This document shows positions 44,508 to 53,818 of a DNA stretch of 64,000 nucleotides, piece by piece (position 1 is the first letter of the stretch; every line of letters begins with the position of its first letter). A program made the translations under genes and the position numbers. Under the pieces are notes generated by a model. That model saw only the letters and a list, made by a program, of their open reading frames with translations, searched no databases and was not told the origin of the DNA. Source of the DNA: Aerococcus mictus (GTDB lineage Bacteria; Bacillota; Bacilli; Lactobacillales; Aerococcaceae); assembly GCF_003286595.3 (NCBI RefSeq), contig NZ_CP132985.1:310001-374000 (forward strand), written 5' to 3'.

Positions 44508-45926
44508 ATGAAATTTGTCAGCAATGAAAATTTTACCAATCATGTTTACTTAGTGGAGGCTGGTCAGGACTTAAACATGGTCGACCAGGCCACCCAAGAC
44601 TATTTAAAAGACCAACTGGACTTTAAGGGCGAAGCTAAGCAAGTCTATCGCTCACTAGGTCCTAATAGCCAAAACTTAGTTTTAGTCGGCCTAGGAGAAA
44701 AGCCTCAACGCGATAACTATGTGCTGGCGGCTTTCTTAGCAGCTAAGGAATTAAAGGCAGCTAAGGTTGAAGCAGCCAATGTTTCCTTTGCGGCTACGGA
44801 CCGTGCTGCCCTAGAAGGGGTTATTGAAGGTTTCTTACAAAGCGACTATCGTTTTGACCGTTACCTCAGTGACAAAGCTACAACTTCCCTAGCGAAGATT
44901 AATCTGCCTAAAAAAGTCGCTGATCTTGACCAAGTCGTTGAGGAAGTGACCCATTTAGTTGAAGGAATTAATGCGACCCGCGATTTAGTCAATACCCCTT
45001 CTAACCATCTCAGCCCGGCGCAAATGGCTGACCAAGCCAAGGACTTATTAACTGGGCTCGGGGTAGAAGTGGAAATCTTTGATAAACAGCAAATTGAAGA
45101 CTTGGGCATGGAAGCCCTCCTAGCGGTTAATGCCGGTTCGGTCAATGAACCCCGCTTCCTCGTGATGAACTATCTCCCCCAAGGCCCAGAAGAAAAAGCC
45201 ATCGCCTTAGTCGGCAAGGGGATTACCTATGACTCCGGTGGTTATGCCTTAAAACCAGCCAACTCCATGATCGATATGAAGGATGACATGGCTGGGGCTG
45301 CCGCTGTAATTGGTAGTATTTACGCCTTAGCCAAAAACAAGGTCAATAAAAACGTTGTGGGTGTGGCGGCTATCACGGAAAACTTGGTCTCTGCCAGCTC
45401 CTATAAAAATGGGGACATTATTGGTTCCATGAAGGGAACAACGATTGAGGTCTTGAATACTGACGCTGAAGGTCGGGTGACCTTGGCGGATTCAATTTAC
45501 TATGCAGCTGCTAAAGTGAATAGTGAATGTGTGATTGACCTAGCAACCTTAACGGGGGCTTGCTTAGTCGCTCTCGGTGAACGGACAGCTGGGGCGATGA
45601 CCAATGATTCAGATCTCTTCCAAGCAGTAGACCAAGCTGCTGACAGTGTTGGTGAACCGATTTGGCAATTACCGGCACCAGAAGAATTACGAGAAGCCGT
45701 TAAGGGCACCAATGCTGACTTAAGAAACTCTACCGGACGCAATGGGGGAACCATTACTGCAGGGGTCTTCTTAGAACACTTTGTGGAAGGCAAGCCCTGG
45801 GTTCACTTGGATATTGCTGGCCCTGCCTTCGGGGAAAAAGCCTACCGCTACCTCCCTCAAGGCGCAACCGGTGTTCCAGTCAAAACCTTATACCAATTTG
45901 TTAAAGGACAAGCTGAAACCAAGTAG
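44508..45926 (+). CDS. Leucyl aminopeptidase, M17 family
   Basis: M17 enzymes remove N-terminal residues from peptides using two zinc or manganese ions in a hexamer. The 472-residue protein has an N-terminal regulatory domain (about 1-155) and a catalytic domain with LVGKGITYDSGGYALKP, MKDDMAGAAAV and VLNTDAEGRVTLADSIYYA, carrying the lysine, aspartates and glutamate of the metal site, plus LATLTGACLVALG. TGGAGG lies 7 bases before ATG 44508; the in-frame GTG at 44505 is less likely. Single-gene unit with its own terminator. Confidence 0.94.
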   Translation: MKFVSNENFTNHVYLVEAGQDLNMVDQATQDYLKDQLDFKGEAKQVYRSLGPNSQNLVLVGLGEKPQRDNYVLAAFLAAKELKAAKVEAANVSFAATDRAALEGVIEGFLQSDYRFDRYLSDKATTSLAKINLPKKVADLDQVVEEVTHLVEGINATRDLVNTPSNHLSPAQMADQAKDLLTGLGVEVEIFDKQQIEDLGMEALLAVNAGSVNEPRFLVMNYLPQGPEEKAIALVGKGITYDSGGYALKPANSMIDMKDDMAGAAAVIGSIYALAKNKVNKNVVGVAAITENLVSASSYKNGDIIGSMKGTTIEVLNTDAEGRVTLADSIYYAAAKVNSECVIDLATLTGACLVALGERTAGAMTNDSDLFQAVDQAADSVGEPIWQLPAPEELREAVKGTNADLRNSTGRNGGTITAGVFLEHFVEGKPWVHLDIAGPAFGEKAYRYLPQGATGVPVKTLYQFVKGQAETK

Positions 45927-45971
45927 CTGTCTATGTTATTGCTAGTAATGAAACTGGCTTAATCTAATGGT

Positions 45972-46020
45972 AATCGGCCTCCCATAGTCTTCCATGGCTA
46001 AAGGGGCCGATTTTCTTTTT
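45972..46020 (+). terminator. Intrinsic terminator after the aminopeptidase gene
   Basis: AATCGGCC (45972-45979) and GGCCGATT (46005-46012) form the stem, followed by a T-rich tract to 46020. Confidence 0.85.
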
Positions 46021-46110
46021 AGCCACTTTGGCCTAAAGCTTTAAAAATGAGAGTAAAGCGGGTAAAATTGAAGTGACGTCAGTTGAAGGATTTAATGAGG
46101 AGGATCTTCT

Positions 46111-47064
46111 ATGGTAAAAATGATACTGGATTTAGATACAGGGGTTGACGATGCCCTGGCCATTGCTTATGCATGTGCCTCAGCAGAAGTCGACTTGCTT
46201 GGTATCACGGGGACCTATGGCAATGTGTTGATGGAAACAGGTCTGAAAAATGCCAGTCAATTATTGGATTTATTTGGTCAAGGCCAGGTCCCAGTTTACC
46301 CCGGCCTAGACCATGCCTCGGATAAGGAAGACTTTGAAGTGCAAGAAGTCTCAGCTCTGATCCACGGTAAAAATGGTCTGGGTGAGGTTGATTTGGGTGA
46401 CCGGCCTGTTAAGCAAGCCGCTGGCAATGCGGTTGACTTTATCCTCGAATCGGCTAAAAAGTATGGAAAAGATTTGAAAATTGTCGCTACCGGTCCTATG
46501 ACTAACTTAGCCGCAGCCATTGATAAGGACTTCGATAGCTTATCCCAAGTCGGTGAAATTGTTATTATGGGCGGAGCCTTGACAGTATGCGGTAATGTGT
46601 CGCCTTTTGCAGAGGCTAATATTAGCCAAGACCCCGCAGCCGCTGATAAATTATTCCGGTCGGGCTTACCGGTCACCATGGTGGGATTAGACGTGACCTT
46701 ACGCACCCTCTTGACCTATAAGGAAACCAAAATTTGGCGGGACTTAGGCACTGAGGCTGGGGAGAAGATGGCTGATATTGTGGACTATTACATTAAATCC
46801 TACGAAGTCACCTCGCCCCACTTAAAAGGTTGTGCCCTCCATGACCCACTAGCCGTGGCGGTTGCCGTTCAAGGAGACTTAGTTGACTGCCTACCTTTAG
46901 CCATGAAGGTTGAAACTGAAGGCGAAAGTCGGGGACGGACTATTGGCGATAATGACCGTTTAAATGATCCTAATCCTAGTGTCCGAGTAGCCGTGGCGGT
47001 TGATGTGGACCGATTCTTAAATGAATTTATGACCCGTTTGACCCAGCTCTTTAAAGAGCATTAA
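46111..47064 (+). CDS. Inosine-uridine preferring nucleoside hydrolase
   Basis: The 317-residue enzyme hydrolyses the N-glycosidic bond of ribonucleosides for salvage. It has the calcium-binding aspartate motif ILDLDTGVDDALAIAYA (5-21), LGITGTYGNVL, IVATGPMTNLAAAI, IVIMGGAL, EANISQDPAAADKLF and CALHDPLAVAVAV with the catalytic histidine and an aspartate. GAGGAGG supports ATG 46111. Pyrimidine or purine preference cannot be told from sequence. Confidence 0.93.
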   Translation: MVKMILDLDTGVDDALAIAYACASAEVDLLGITGTYGNVLMETGLKNASQLLDLFGQGQVPVYPGLDHASDKEDFEVQEVSALIHGKNGLGEVDLGDRPVKQAAGNAVDFILESAKKYGKDLKIVATGPMTNLAAAIDKDFDSLSQVGEIVIMGGALTVCGNVSPFAEANISQDPAAADKLFRSGLPVTMVGLDVTLRTLLTYKETKIWRDLGTEAGEKMADIVDYYIKSYEVTSPHLKGCALHDPLAVAVAVQGDLVDCLPLAMKVETEGESRGRTIGDNDRLNDPNPSVRVAVAVDVDRFLNEFMTRLTQLFKEH

Positions 47065-47087
47065 AAATAAATACGATCCAATAAAAT

Positions 47088-47141
47088 AAAAGTGCTAGTA
47101 TCACTCTTAAGTCTTTTAAGAAGTTGATACTAGCACTTTTT
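47088..47141. terminator. Bidirectional intrinsic terminator
   Basis: AAAAGTGCTAGTATCA (47088-47103) and TGATACTAGCACTTTT (47125-47140) form a 16-bp stem with A and T tracts; it closes the nucleoside hydrolase gene and the convergent lipoprotein gene. Confidence 0.92.
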
Positions 47142-47180
47142 AATTGCTTATTTATCTGAGTGTCCTCCATCAATTTAGCC

Positions 47181-48188
47181 TTAATTGGCTTGCTCTTCTT
47201 CGTCGATAGTGAGTTGGTAATGTTCATCGCCGAGTTGATTGACCATGAACTTATCGATATAGGAGAGGGCTTTGATAAAGTCAGAGCCGGAAAATTCATG
47301 CTTACCGCCAGGGATCATTTCTAAATGAGCCTTGGGAAAAAGCTCAGCGGCCTTTTGGGCATAGACTGGGGGAACGAGAACATCATCTTCCCCATGGACA
47401 ATGAGAACTGGGCCAGGATAGGAAGTAGTGATGTCCTCCACATCCACCTTAAGCATGTCTTCGATATAGTAACGGCTAACCGATACTCCCATGATATCGA
47501 TGGAGTCAGGAATTTCTTCTTTGTCCGGGACAAAGTCGTGGACTAGGCTGGGCATATTGAAGGCAGGATAGAGTAGGATCATCCCCTGGATATCCTCGGG
47601 GTGTTTAGCTGCCATCATGGTAGCCACGAGACCGCCCTGACTATCTCCCAATAGGTAGGTTTGACTGGAATCAATTGCTTTATAGTTAGTGAGCTTTTGG
47701 TAAATGGCTTCCAGGTCAGCCAACTCAGTTAATACGGTCATATCGGAAAAGTCGCCATCACTACTATTTAGGGGAGCCCCACCGATAAAGTCAAAAACAT
47801 AGGCAGCTACCCCACGTTTCGCTAAATGAGTGGCGTAAGGGGTGGTGGTTAAATCGGTTTGGTTAATCCCGTGGGCGAGGATAGTTAACGGCCAGGATTC
47901 TTGGTCGCCCTTGGGCAAGAAGAGCTTACCGTGTATTTTAAAACCATCCCGCATGACATTTAATTCATATTGAACATAGTCCTCAGTCTGACTCAAAACG
48001 GTTAATTGGTCCAGTTCAGTCGCTGGGTCACTGGCTGGCTGTGTTTCATCCTCTTGCTCAGTTTGTGGGGACTTACTTTCTGTTTGGTCCTCCTGGCTAG
48101 CCTGCTCAGGGTTAGTAGAGTCTGGCTTTTGTCCACAGGCAAAGAGCAGACCGGTCATTAAGAGTAGGAGTAATTTTTTTATTGTCAT
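47181..48188 (-). CDS. Alpha/beta-hydrolase lipoprotein
   Basis: The 335-residue protein has a lipoprotein signal ending LLFACGQ (lipid-bearing Cys 18), a low-complexity acidic/polar spacer (about 20-60) and a serine hydrolase domain: ILAHGINQTDL, nucleophile LLGDSQGGLVATMM, IVHGEDDVLVPPVYA and the histidine in PGGKHEFSG. It is predicted to act on the outer face of the membrane on an unknown ester or amide, perhaps an acyl or feruloyl-type ester by fold. AAGGAAGG precedes the ATG. Confidence 0.87.
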   Translation of the reverse strand: MTIKKLLLLLMTGLLFACGQKPDSTNPEQASQEDQTESKSPQTEQEDETQPASDPATELDQLTVLSQTEDYVQYELNVMRDGFKIHGKLFLPKGDQESWPLTILAHGINQTDLTTTPYATHLAKRGVAAYVFDFIGGAPLNSSDGDFSDMTVLTELADLEAIYQKLTNYKAIDSSQTYLLGDSQGGLVATMMAAKHPEDIQGMILLYPAFNMPSLVHDFVPDKEEIPDSIDIMGVSVSRYYIEDMLKVDVEDITTSYPGPVLIVHGEDDVLVPPVYAQKAAELFPKAHLEMIPGGKHEFSGSDFIKALSYIDKFMVNQLGDEHYQLTIDEEEQAN

Positions 48189-48206
48189 TATGATCCTTCC
48201 TTATTT

Positions 48207-48704
48207 TTAATGCTTACGGAATAAGGCCCGCACGCGTTTACGGTTATCCCGGCGAATATACTTGGCTGAAGTGGTCCGGTTCCCTAGGTAAGTGATACTA
48301 GAAACGGTAAAAATAGCTAATCCGATAGCCACGGTACTCATAAAGGTCTCTAGCAATTGACTAGAAAATAAGTCAAAGTCGCGTTGAAAAAGATAGAGGG
48401 CAGTCCGGTAAAGTCCCCCACCAGGGACGATGGGGATAAAACCCGGAATGAAAAATAAGGTCACCGGTTGGTGGAAACGATTGGCCGCCCACTGGGACAT
48501 AGCGGCAATGACTAGGCTGGCCCAATAAGAGGACCAGACCGGACTCGATCCTGCTAGGACCTGGGTGAAGTAGTAGGTTAACCAGCCAAACATCCCAATC
48601 AAGGAGACTTGGAAAATCATTCTTTTAGGAACCTCAAAGACATAGGCGCAAAAAAAGCCTACGGTCAGTGAAAAAAAGGCATGGTAAAGAAATAAAGCAA
48701 TCAT
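48207..48704 (-). CDS. ThrE-family exporter, small (C-terminal, DUF3815-type) subunit
   Basis: The 165-residue membrane protein with four hydrophobic segments matches the second half of ThrE threonine/serine exporters (SPVWSSYWASLVIAAMSQWA, FFIPGFIPIVPGGGLYRTA). It overlaps the gene for the larger half by four bases. In Corynebacterium ThrE is one protein; here, as in many Firmicutes, it is split. Export of amino acids is inferred from the family. Confidence 0.85.
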   Translation of the reverse strand: MIALFLYHAFFSLTVGFFCAYVFEVPKRMIFQVSLIGMFGWLTYYFTQVLAGSSPVWSSYWASLVIAAMSQWAANRFHQPVTLFFIPGFIPIVPGGGLYRTALYLFQRDFDLFSSQLLETFMSTVAIGLAIFTVSSITYLGNRTTSAKYIRRDNRKRVRALFRKH

Positions 48705-49483
48705 ATAAAGACTCCTTCTAAGATAAGAAAGGCGATGATTGAACCCAAGGCTAGACTACCTGCAGTGAGGAGGGCTTCCACTAAACGGGAAGAGCCGGCA
48801 ATGAAATCCTCATGGAAAAGGTCACGGACAGCGGTGGTGAAGGGAGTTCCTGGCACTAGGGGCATGAGAGAGGCGATCACCACGGTTCCGCTGGCTAAAT
48901 CAGGCCACAGATACATTTGAAAGAGGTGGGGCAGGAGAGTGACGACGCTTGCTTGAATGACATTGGTAAAGAAAGTTCCAAAATTAAAGCGGTTACTACC
49001 TAGAAATAAAAGCGCCAAGACTAGGCCGTTAATAGCTGCTGTTAAACCTTCAAAGGGACCACCATCAAAAAGAAAGGTAAAGCAAAAAGTCATTCCCCAT
49101 ATTCCTAAGGCCATTCGGTTAGGATTATAGAGGTTACGACCCGAACGGATGTTGTATAAGAGGGTATAAGTTTGGTCAATGTCTAGCTGGCCTTGGACGA
49201 AATAATCAGTTATCCGGGTCACTTGACCAATTTTATTGAGATTGTTGCTGTGGCTGGTGATCCGTTTCACTCCCACAAAAGCCCCGCTCTCAAATTTAGG
49301 ATCGTCAATAATGGCCAATAAATTGGTTGAAAAAGAACAGCCGACCGCAAAAGCTGCCTGGGAAAGACTAAGAATCTTATTCATGGTATCTTCTACCCGA
49401 TAAGATTCTGCCTGACTTTCACACATAATTTGTCCGGCAAGTAAGGCTAATTCTAAGAGTTTTTTGACTTGCTGTTGCCCCAT
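48701..49483 (-). CDS. ThrE-family exporter, large (N-terminal, DUF1212-type) subunit
   Basis: The 260-residue protein has a soluble N-terminus (LLAGQIMCESQAESYRVEDT, typical of this family), then ITSHSNNLNKIGQVTRI and five hydrophobic segments with MPLVPGTPFTTAVRDLFHEDF near the C-terminus. With the downstream overlapping gene it should form a threonine/serine exporter. ATG 49483 is preferred, about 8 bases after AGAAAG; ATG 49489 and GTG 49492 lie too close to it. Confidence 0.85.
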   Translation of the reverse strand: MGQQQVKKLLELALLAGQIMCESQAESYRVEDTMNKILSLSQAAFAVGCSFSTNLLAIIDDPKFESGAFVGVKRITSHSNNLNKIGQVTRITDYFVQGQLDIDQTYTLLYNIRSGRNLYNPNRMALGIWGMTFCFTFLFDGGPFEGLTAAINGLVLALLFLGSNRFNFGTFFTNVIQASVVTLLPHLFQMYLWPDLASGTVVIASLMPLVPGTPFTTAVRDLFHEDFIAGSSRLVEALLTAGSLALGSIIAFLILEGVFI

Positions 49484-49549
49484 AGACATCACTTTCTAAT
49501 GGTATTTGCCCTTGTACTTGGCAGAAGGTTAAGTGGCCTGATCCGAGTG

Positions 49550-50392
49550 TTAGTGTCGCTCTTTAAGTAAGTTAGCAATCACTTGGGCGACCCCATCCTC
49601 CTTGTTGCTAGGTGCTAGGTAGTTTGCCTGGTCTTTGACCAATTGACTGGCATTAGCCATGGCATAAGAATATTTGACCGGGTGGAACATGGAAATATCA
49701 TTATGAGAGTCGCCGATGGTGAGTATTTCATCGCTCTGATAGCCTTTGGAATGGGCATAGGCCATTAAAGCATTGCCCTTAGTGGCATCACGCTGGGTAA
49801 TTTCTAAATTATCGGGACCGGAGGAAGAGACCGCTAATTCTGGATGGCTATCGAAATGCTCAATAAATTGCTGGAGAATAGCATGGTCTTCAGAAAAGAC
49901 CATGACTTTTAAGGCAGGCTCATTTTCCCCATTAATATAGTCCCTAATATCACGGATATAATTGGTATCAAAGATAAATTGGGCCGCACTTGCCATGGCC
50001 TTGGGGTCGCCCTGGCTAATGGCCTTAATTTGGTCGATAAAAGTTTCTGGATTATAGAGATAGTATTGGTTTTGGGTCATAATGGAATAATTAATGCTGT
50101 AATAGTTAAAGTAATCCAGCAGCTCACTAAGGAGTTGACCGGAAAAATATTTTTGCTGGCTGGCTTTACCATTAATGTCAGTAAAAACTGCCCCATTTAA
50201 ATTAATCATCGGGCAGCGTAAGTCTTGCATATCTAGTAAAGGTTGGGCTGAGTGATAACCCCGTCCGGTAGCTACCATAAATTCAATTCCCTGGTCTTTT
50301 AAGGACAAGATCGCCTGACGGTTAGCATCAGAAATGACATGGTGGTCATTGAGTAGGGTACCATCCATATCAGTGACAAATAGTTTAATCAA
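49550..50392 (-). CDS. Cof-type HAD-superfamily phosphatase
   Basis: The 280-residue cytosolic hydrolase shows KLFVTDMDGTLLND (catalytic DxD), MVATGRGYHSAQ, a C2B cap domain (about 85-190), ATKGNALMAYAHSKG and LTIGDSHNDISMFHP, the type IIB HAD pattern; substrates are sugar phosphates or phosphorylated cofactors. The start is probably TTG 50392, 9 bases after AGGAGG, giving M-IKLFVTDMDG as in most relatives; ATG 50401 directly abuts the ribosome site. Confidence 0.88.
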   Translation of the reverse strand: MIKLFVTDMDGTLLNDHHVISDANRQAILSLKDQGIEFMVATGRGYHSAQPLLDMQDLRCPMINLNGAVFTDINGKASQQKYFSGQLLSELLDYFNYYSINYSIMTQNQYYLYNPETFIDQIKAISQGDPKAMASAAQFIFDTNYIRDIRDYINGENEPALKVMVFSEDHAILQQFIEHFDSHPELAVSSSGPDNLEITQRDATKGNALMAYAHSKGYQSDEILTIGDSHNDISMFHPVKYSYAMANASQLVKDQANYLAPSNKEDGVAQVIANLLKERH

Positions 50393-50440
50393 GTAAGTCA
50401 TCCTCCTTTGTCAAAATCCGATTCTTTGCCCCTAGTATAG

Positions 50441-50454
50441 CAGAAGCGCTTCTG
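50441..50454. promoter_or_regulatory. Perfect palindrome upstream of the HAD gene
   Basis: CAGAAGCGCTTCTG lies directly upstream of a minus-strand TATACT (-10-like), between the HAD gene and the methyltransferase stop. It may be an operator or the hairpin end of the upstream gene. Confidence 0.4.
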
Positions 50455-50465
50455 ACTTCCCATTG

Positions 50466-51908
50466 TCATGGGTGAAAACGCAATCCTTTGGGAAAGAAGT
50501 TTTTAACTGTTCCTTGGACTTGTTTGCCAAAGCTAATGACCATCCCTTGGTAAACTAAGAGGACCCAACCTTGGTTGCCAGGATAAGCTAAGGTGAGACC
50601 TTGAACATAATTTACCCAGTCATCGTAGCTGATTTCAATTTGAGGATAAGTGGCTTTGGGAGCCAAGGCCATGGCCCAAGCATAGCTGGGTTGGAAACGA
50701 TTTTTAAGTAAGCTCCCTAGGTGGAGACCCAGACGGAGACTGTGTAATTGATTGAGGGGGCCTTCCATCAGCATCTGATAAGTGAGGCCAGGAGGGAGGA
50801 GCCAAACCTGGTCGCCTTTAGCAATCACTTCTCGATCTTGGTAGTCCTCATTAGGGAAGGCTTGGGTTAAGGCAGCGAGATTTTTCTTTTCTTCTGGCTC
50901 TAATAAGCGGTAGGGTGAAGCTTTAGCCTTACCTGCATGTCTTTTGCCCTTTTTAGGACGTTTCTTCTTAGCTTTTGGTACTACTTGGTCAGTATTAAGA
51001 CTGTCTTTGGCCTTGAGCCGGGCAATAAAGTGGCCCTCGCCGATGGAACGATGGGGCCAAATTCTCACACAGGCGGAGAGATCATAGGCAGATTGACTCC
51101 AGTCACTTCGGCCTCTAGAGATCGTTTCAGCAGGAAATTGGTCAATCCATTCTAAGTCAAAGTCCCCTTGGTCCAATAGCCAGGCAATAATCTCTTCGTT
51201 TTCCTCTGGGGAGAAGGTACAGGTGGAATAGATTAATTGACCGCCTGCTTTTAGCATTCGAACTGCTTGGCTCAGAATTTCCTTTTGCCGCTCTTGGCAG
51301 AGGAGGGGCGTCTCTTTACTCCAGCCCTCACGAGCCGCTTGACTTTTGGTAAACATGCCTTCACCGGAACAGGGGGCGTCAACCAGGATCTTATCGAAAA
51401 AGCCCGGGAAATATGCAGCCAGACTTTCGGGATCGTGGTTGGTTACCAGCGCGTTGGAAATGCCCATTCTTTCAATGTTTTCGGCTAAGATCTTGGCCCG
51501 CTTCGGAATAATTTCATTAGCGACCAAGAGCCCTTGACCCTGCATATCAGCAGCAATCTGAGTAGACTTTCCTCCTGGTGCGGCACAGAGGTCAAGGATT
51601 TTTTCTCCCGGCTGGGCTTGGACCACACTAGCAACCGCCATGGCTGAAGCTTCCTGGCTATAGACCAGTCCAGCTTGATGGAGGGGAGAGTTTCCGTCGA
51701 CTTGACCTAAATACCCCCATGGACTATAAGGACAGGGGGTTAATTCTTCTGCAAAGTAAGATTGACAAATGGCTTGGGCCTTGGCTTTTAGGGGGTTGAT
51801 ACGAAAGGCTTTTTGGGCCTCTTCTTTATTAAGAGCGGCGAAGAAGTCAGCGGCTTCATCGCCTAGGAGCTGGTTAAATTTATCGATAAATTCCAAAGCT
51901 AGCGACAT
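50466..51908 (-). CDS. RsmF/NSUN-like RNA m5C methyltransferase
   Basis: The 480-residue protein has an N-terminal RNA-binding segment (about 1-95), a SAM domain with ILDLCAAPGGKSTQIAADM (about 103-121), the RNA m5C catalytic pair in VDAPCSGEGMF and YSTCTFSPEENEE, a lysine-rich linker (about 308-330, KKKRPKKGKRHAGKAK) and a C-terminal PUA-like region found in RsmF-type rRNA methyltransferases. 16S rRNA is the probable target. AAAGGAAAA lies before the ATG. Confidence 0.9.
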   Translation of the reverse strand: MSLALEFIDKFNQLLGDEAADFFAALNKEEAQKAFRINPLKAKAQAICQSYFAEELTPCPYSPWGYLGQVDGNSPLHQAGLVYSQEASAMAVASVVQAQPGEKILDLCAAPGGKSTQIAADMQGQGLLVANEIIPKRAKILAENIERMGISNALVTNHDPESLAAYFPGFFDKILVDAPCSGEGMFTKSQAAREGWSKETPLLCQERQKEILSQAVRMLKAGGQLIYSTCTFSPEENEEIIAWLLDQGDFDLEWIDQFPAETISRGRSDWSQSAYDLSACVRIWPHRSIGEGHFIARLKAKDSLNTDQVVPKAKKKRPKKGKRHAGKAKASPYRLLEPEEKKNLAALTQAFPNEDYQDREVIAKGDQVWLLPPGLTYQMLMEGPLNQLHSLRLGLHLGSLLKNRFQPSYAWAMALAPKATYPQIEISYDDWVNYVQGLTLAYPGNQGWVLLVYQGMVISFGKQVQGTVKNFFPKGLRFHP

Positions 51909-52011
51909 GGTTATTTTCCTTTCTGGCTTAATAAGTGCATATTACCATAGAATGAGCCATGCTCCAATAAGAATTCAAGGGACAAAGGAACAGAAAAGAA
52001 GGCGGTTTCTA

Positions 52012-52020
52012 TGCTATAAT
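52012..52020 (+). promoter_or_regulatory. Extended -10 promoter of the lipoate ligase gene
   Basis: TGCTATAAT lies 70 bases before the ATG, the same 9-mer as before arcB and cblS. Confidence 0.55.
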
Positions 52021-52090
52021 TTAAAGTGTAAAATGTTTAAAAAATACCCCGGTTAGAGGCTAGAAAATAAATAAGGAGGAAGATCTTTCC

Positions 52091-53113
52091 ATGTTTTTTA
52101 TTGATACGTCACGCCATGGTCAAGCGGTTTATGATCCTATTGTTAACCAATCGCTGGATAATTATCTGATCAATGATCTAGCCCTTGAAGGCCACGGTTT
52201 AATTATGTATATTAATGCTCCCTGTGTCATTATCGGTAAAAATCAAAATGCCTATGCAGAAGTTGATCTAGACTATTTAGAAAAGAATGATATCACCTTA
52301 GTCCGGCGTACGGGTGGTGGGGGAGCTGTTTATCAAGACTATGGCAACATTGTCTTTGAGAATATTGTCGTTGGCGATACCTCACATTATGGTGATTTTT
52401 CTTACTATGCCCAACCGATTATTGATGCCTTGACTGCTCTAGGAATTGAAGGGGTCCAAATCAAAGGTCGTAACGACATTGTGGTGGACGACTTAAAAAT
52501 TTCTGGCATGTCCATGGTCAAGGTAGAAAATGCCTTGGCAGCTGGTGGAACCCTCTTATATGATTTGGATACCCAACAAGCAGGGCGGGTGCTGACCCCT
52601 AACCAAGATAAGTTGAAAACCAAAGGGGTCAAGTCGGTAGATAAACGGGTCTCTAACCTCAAACCTCTATTAAAAGGTGACTTAGCTGACTTATCTACAG
52701 AAGCCTTTAAAGAGGCCCTGCTTAAAAAAATCTTCCATACAGAGGACTTGGATTCTATCCAACGCTATACCCTAACCGATGAGGACTGGGCGATTATTGA
52801 CCAACGGGTGGCTGATTTTTATGGCAAGGACGAATGGAATTATGGGTCCAATCCTGGCTTCCATTACTATAAGACAGCTTATTACCCTGGGGTAGGCACC
52901 GTGGCTTTTAACTTTAATATTAGTGATGGACTTATTACTGATTTCAAGACTTATGGAGATATGAGTTTTGGCCAACCAGACCAAGTCGACCAAGCTATGA
53001 TTGGAATGACTTATGACCAAGCTGGAATTGCTGCAGGACTAAAAGCCGGCAACTACCAAGATAACATTGGCAAGCTTGCTATCGAGGATTTAGTCTCTCT
53101 TATCTTGGATTAA
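52091..53113 (+). CDS. lplA: Lipoate-protein ligase A
   Basis: LplA activates lipoate with ATP and transfers it to lipoyl domains of 2-oxoacid dehydrogenases or GcvH. The 340-residue protein has an N-terminal catalytic domain with CVIIGKNQNAYAEVD, the lipoate loop VRRTGGGGAVYQDYGNI (about 74-90) and the lysine in DLKISGMSM, and a C-terminal accessory domain (from about 245). AGGAGG supports ATG 52091. Single gene with its own terminator. Confidence 0.94.
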   Translation: MFFIDTSRHGQAVYDPIVNQSLDNYLINDLALEGHGLIMYINAPCVIIGKNQNAYAEVDLDYLEKNDITLVRRTGGGGAVYQDYGNIVFENIVVGDTSHYGDFSYYAQPIIDALTALGIEGVQIKGRNDIVVDDLKISGMSMVKVENALAAGGTLLYDLDTQQAGRVLTPNQDKLKTKGVKSVDKRVSNLKPLLKGDLADLSTEAFKEALLKKIFHTEDLDSIQRYTLTDEDWAIIDQRVADFYGKDEWNYGSNPGFHYYKTAYYPGVGTVAFNFNISDGLITDFKTYGDMSFGQPDQVDQAMIGMTYDQAGIAAGLKAGNYQDNIGKLAIEDLVSLILD

Positions 53114-53122
53114 TTATAATAG

Positions 53123-53165
53123 AAAAAAGTGTGACCAAGTTGATCAACTTGGTCACACTTTTTTT
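53123..53165. terminator. Bidirectional intrinsic terminator
   Basis: A near-continuous palindrome centred on TTGATCAA, with arms of about 20 bp flanked by A and T tracts, lies between lplA and the convergent bioY; the bioY stop codon falls at its edge. Confidence 0.95.
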
Positions 53166-53718
53166 AGTCAAGTAAGTTTCTGCGCTTTAAGAGTGGACGT
53201 AAACGCAGGGCTAAGATAAAGGCCAGGGCGCTTTTGAGAATTTCAGCCAGAATAAAGGGAGTGATCCCAATGGCTAAAAGCCCACCGATGGAAAGGCCCT
53301 TGCCCATATAGCTGTTTAAAATAAAGGCCATATAGACAAAGCCAATTGAATTGGTCACTAAGTAATTAATGACTAGGGCAATGAGGTATTCTCTAGGCCC
53401 TGGATTGGCTTGCTTAGCTAAATAGGTTGAAACCAGGCTAGCGGCAGCAAGGAAGCCAATAATAAAGCCAAAGGAAGGGGTTAGAACACTTTGGAAGCCG
53501 CCATGGAAACCGGCAAAGAAAGGTAATCCGATTAAGCCGCCCAGCAAGTAGAGCAGGGTGGTAAGAAAGGCTTCCTTAGGTTTTAAAAATAAGGCAATTA
53601 AGTTAACCGCAAAGGTTTGAAGGGTAAAGGGAACAATCCCGATAGGAATAGTTAACTGAGAAGCGATAACCAACAGGGCTATCATCAAAGCAATACGAGT
53701 AATTTCTTTGGTTTTCAT
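53164..53718 (-). CDS. bioY: BioY, biotin-specific ECF S component
   Basis: The 184-residue membrane protein has about six hydrophobic segments and the BioY pattern: ITRIALMIALLVIASQLTIPI, VPFTLQTFAVNL, LLGGLIGLPFFAGFHGGFQ and FGFIIGFLAAA. It binds biotin and works with a shared EcfAA'T module encoded elsewhere. ATG 53718 follows AAGGAG by about 9 bases; the in-frame codon at 53739 lacks a site. A BirA operator lies 55 bases upstream, with birA beyond it. Confidence 0.94.
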   Translation of the reverse strand: MKTKEITRIALMIALLVIASQLTIPIGIVPFTLQTFAVNLIALFLKPKEAFLTTLLYLLGGLIGLPFFAGFHGGFQSVLTPSFGFIIGFLAAASLVSTYLAKQANPGPREYLIALVINYLVTNSIGFVYMAFILNSYMGKGLSIGGLLAIGITPFILAEILKSALAFILALRLRPLLKRRNLLD

Positions 53719-53772
53719 TTTTGTTTTCTCCTTATGCAAAGATCGATTAACAGGGCCTTTGAGCCACTGCGT

Positions 53773-53804
53773 CTATTAACCAGAGATTTAAGCTGGGTTA
53801 ATAG
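53773..53804. promoter_or_regulatory. BirA operator upstream of bioY
   Basis: CTATTAACC (53773-53781), a 14-base spacer and GGTTAATAG (53796-53804) form a perfect 9-bp inverted repeat matching the BirA consensus (TTGTTAACC-N14/15-GGTTAACAA). It sits between birA and bioY, so biotin-AMP-bound BirA should repress bioY. Confidence 0.85.
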
Positions 53805-53818
53805 GCTTTTGCTTCTAG

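Noticed and set aside
46296-46706. 136-codon minus-strand frame inside the nucleoside hydrolase gene
   Set aside because: Shadow of a well-supported gene; no ribosome site and no recognisable motif.
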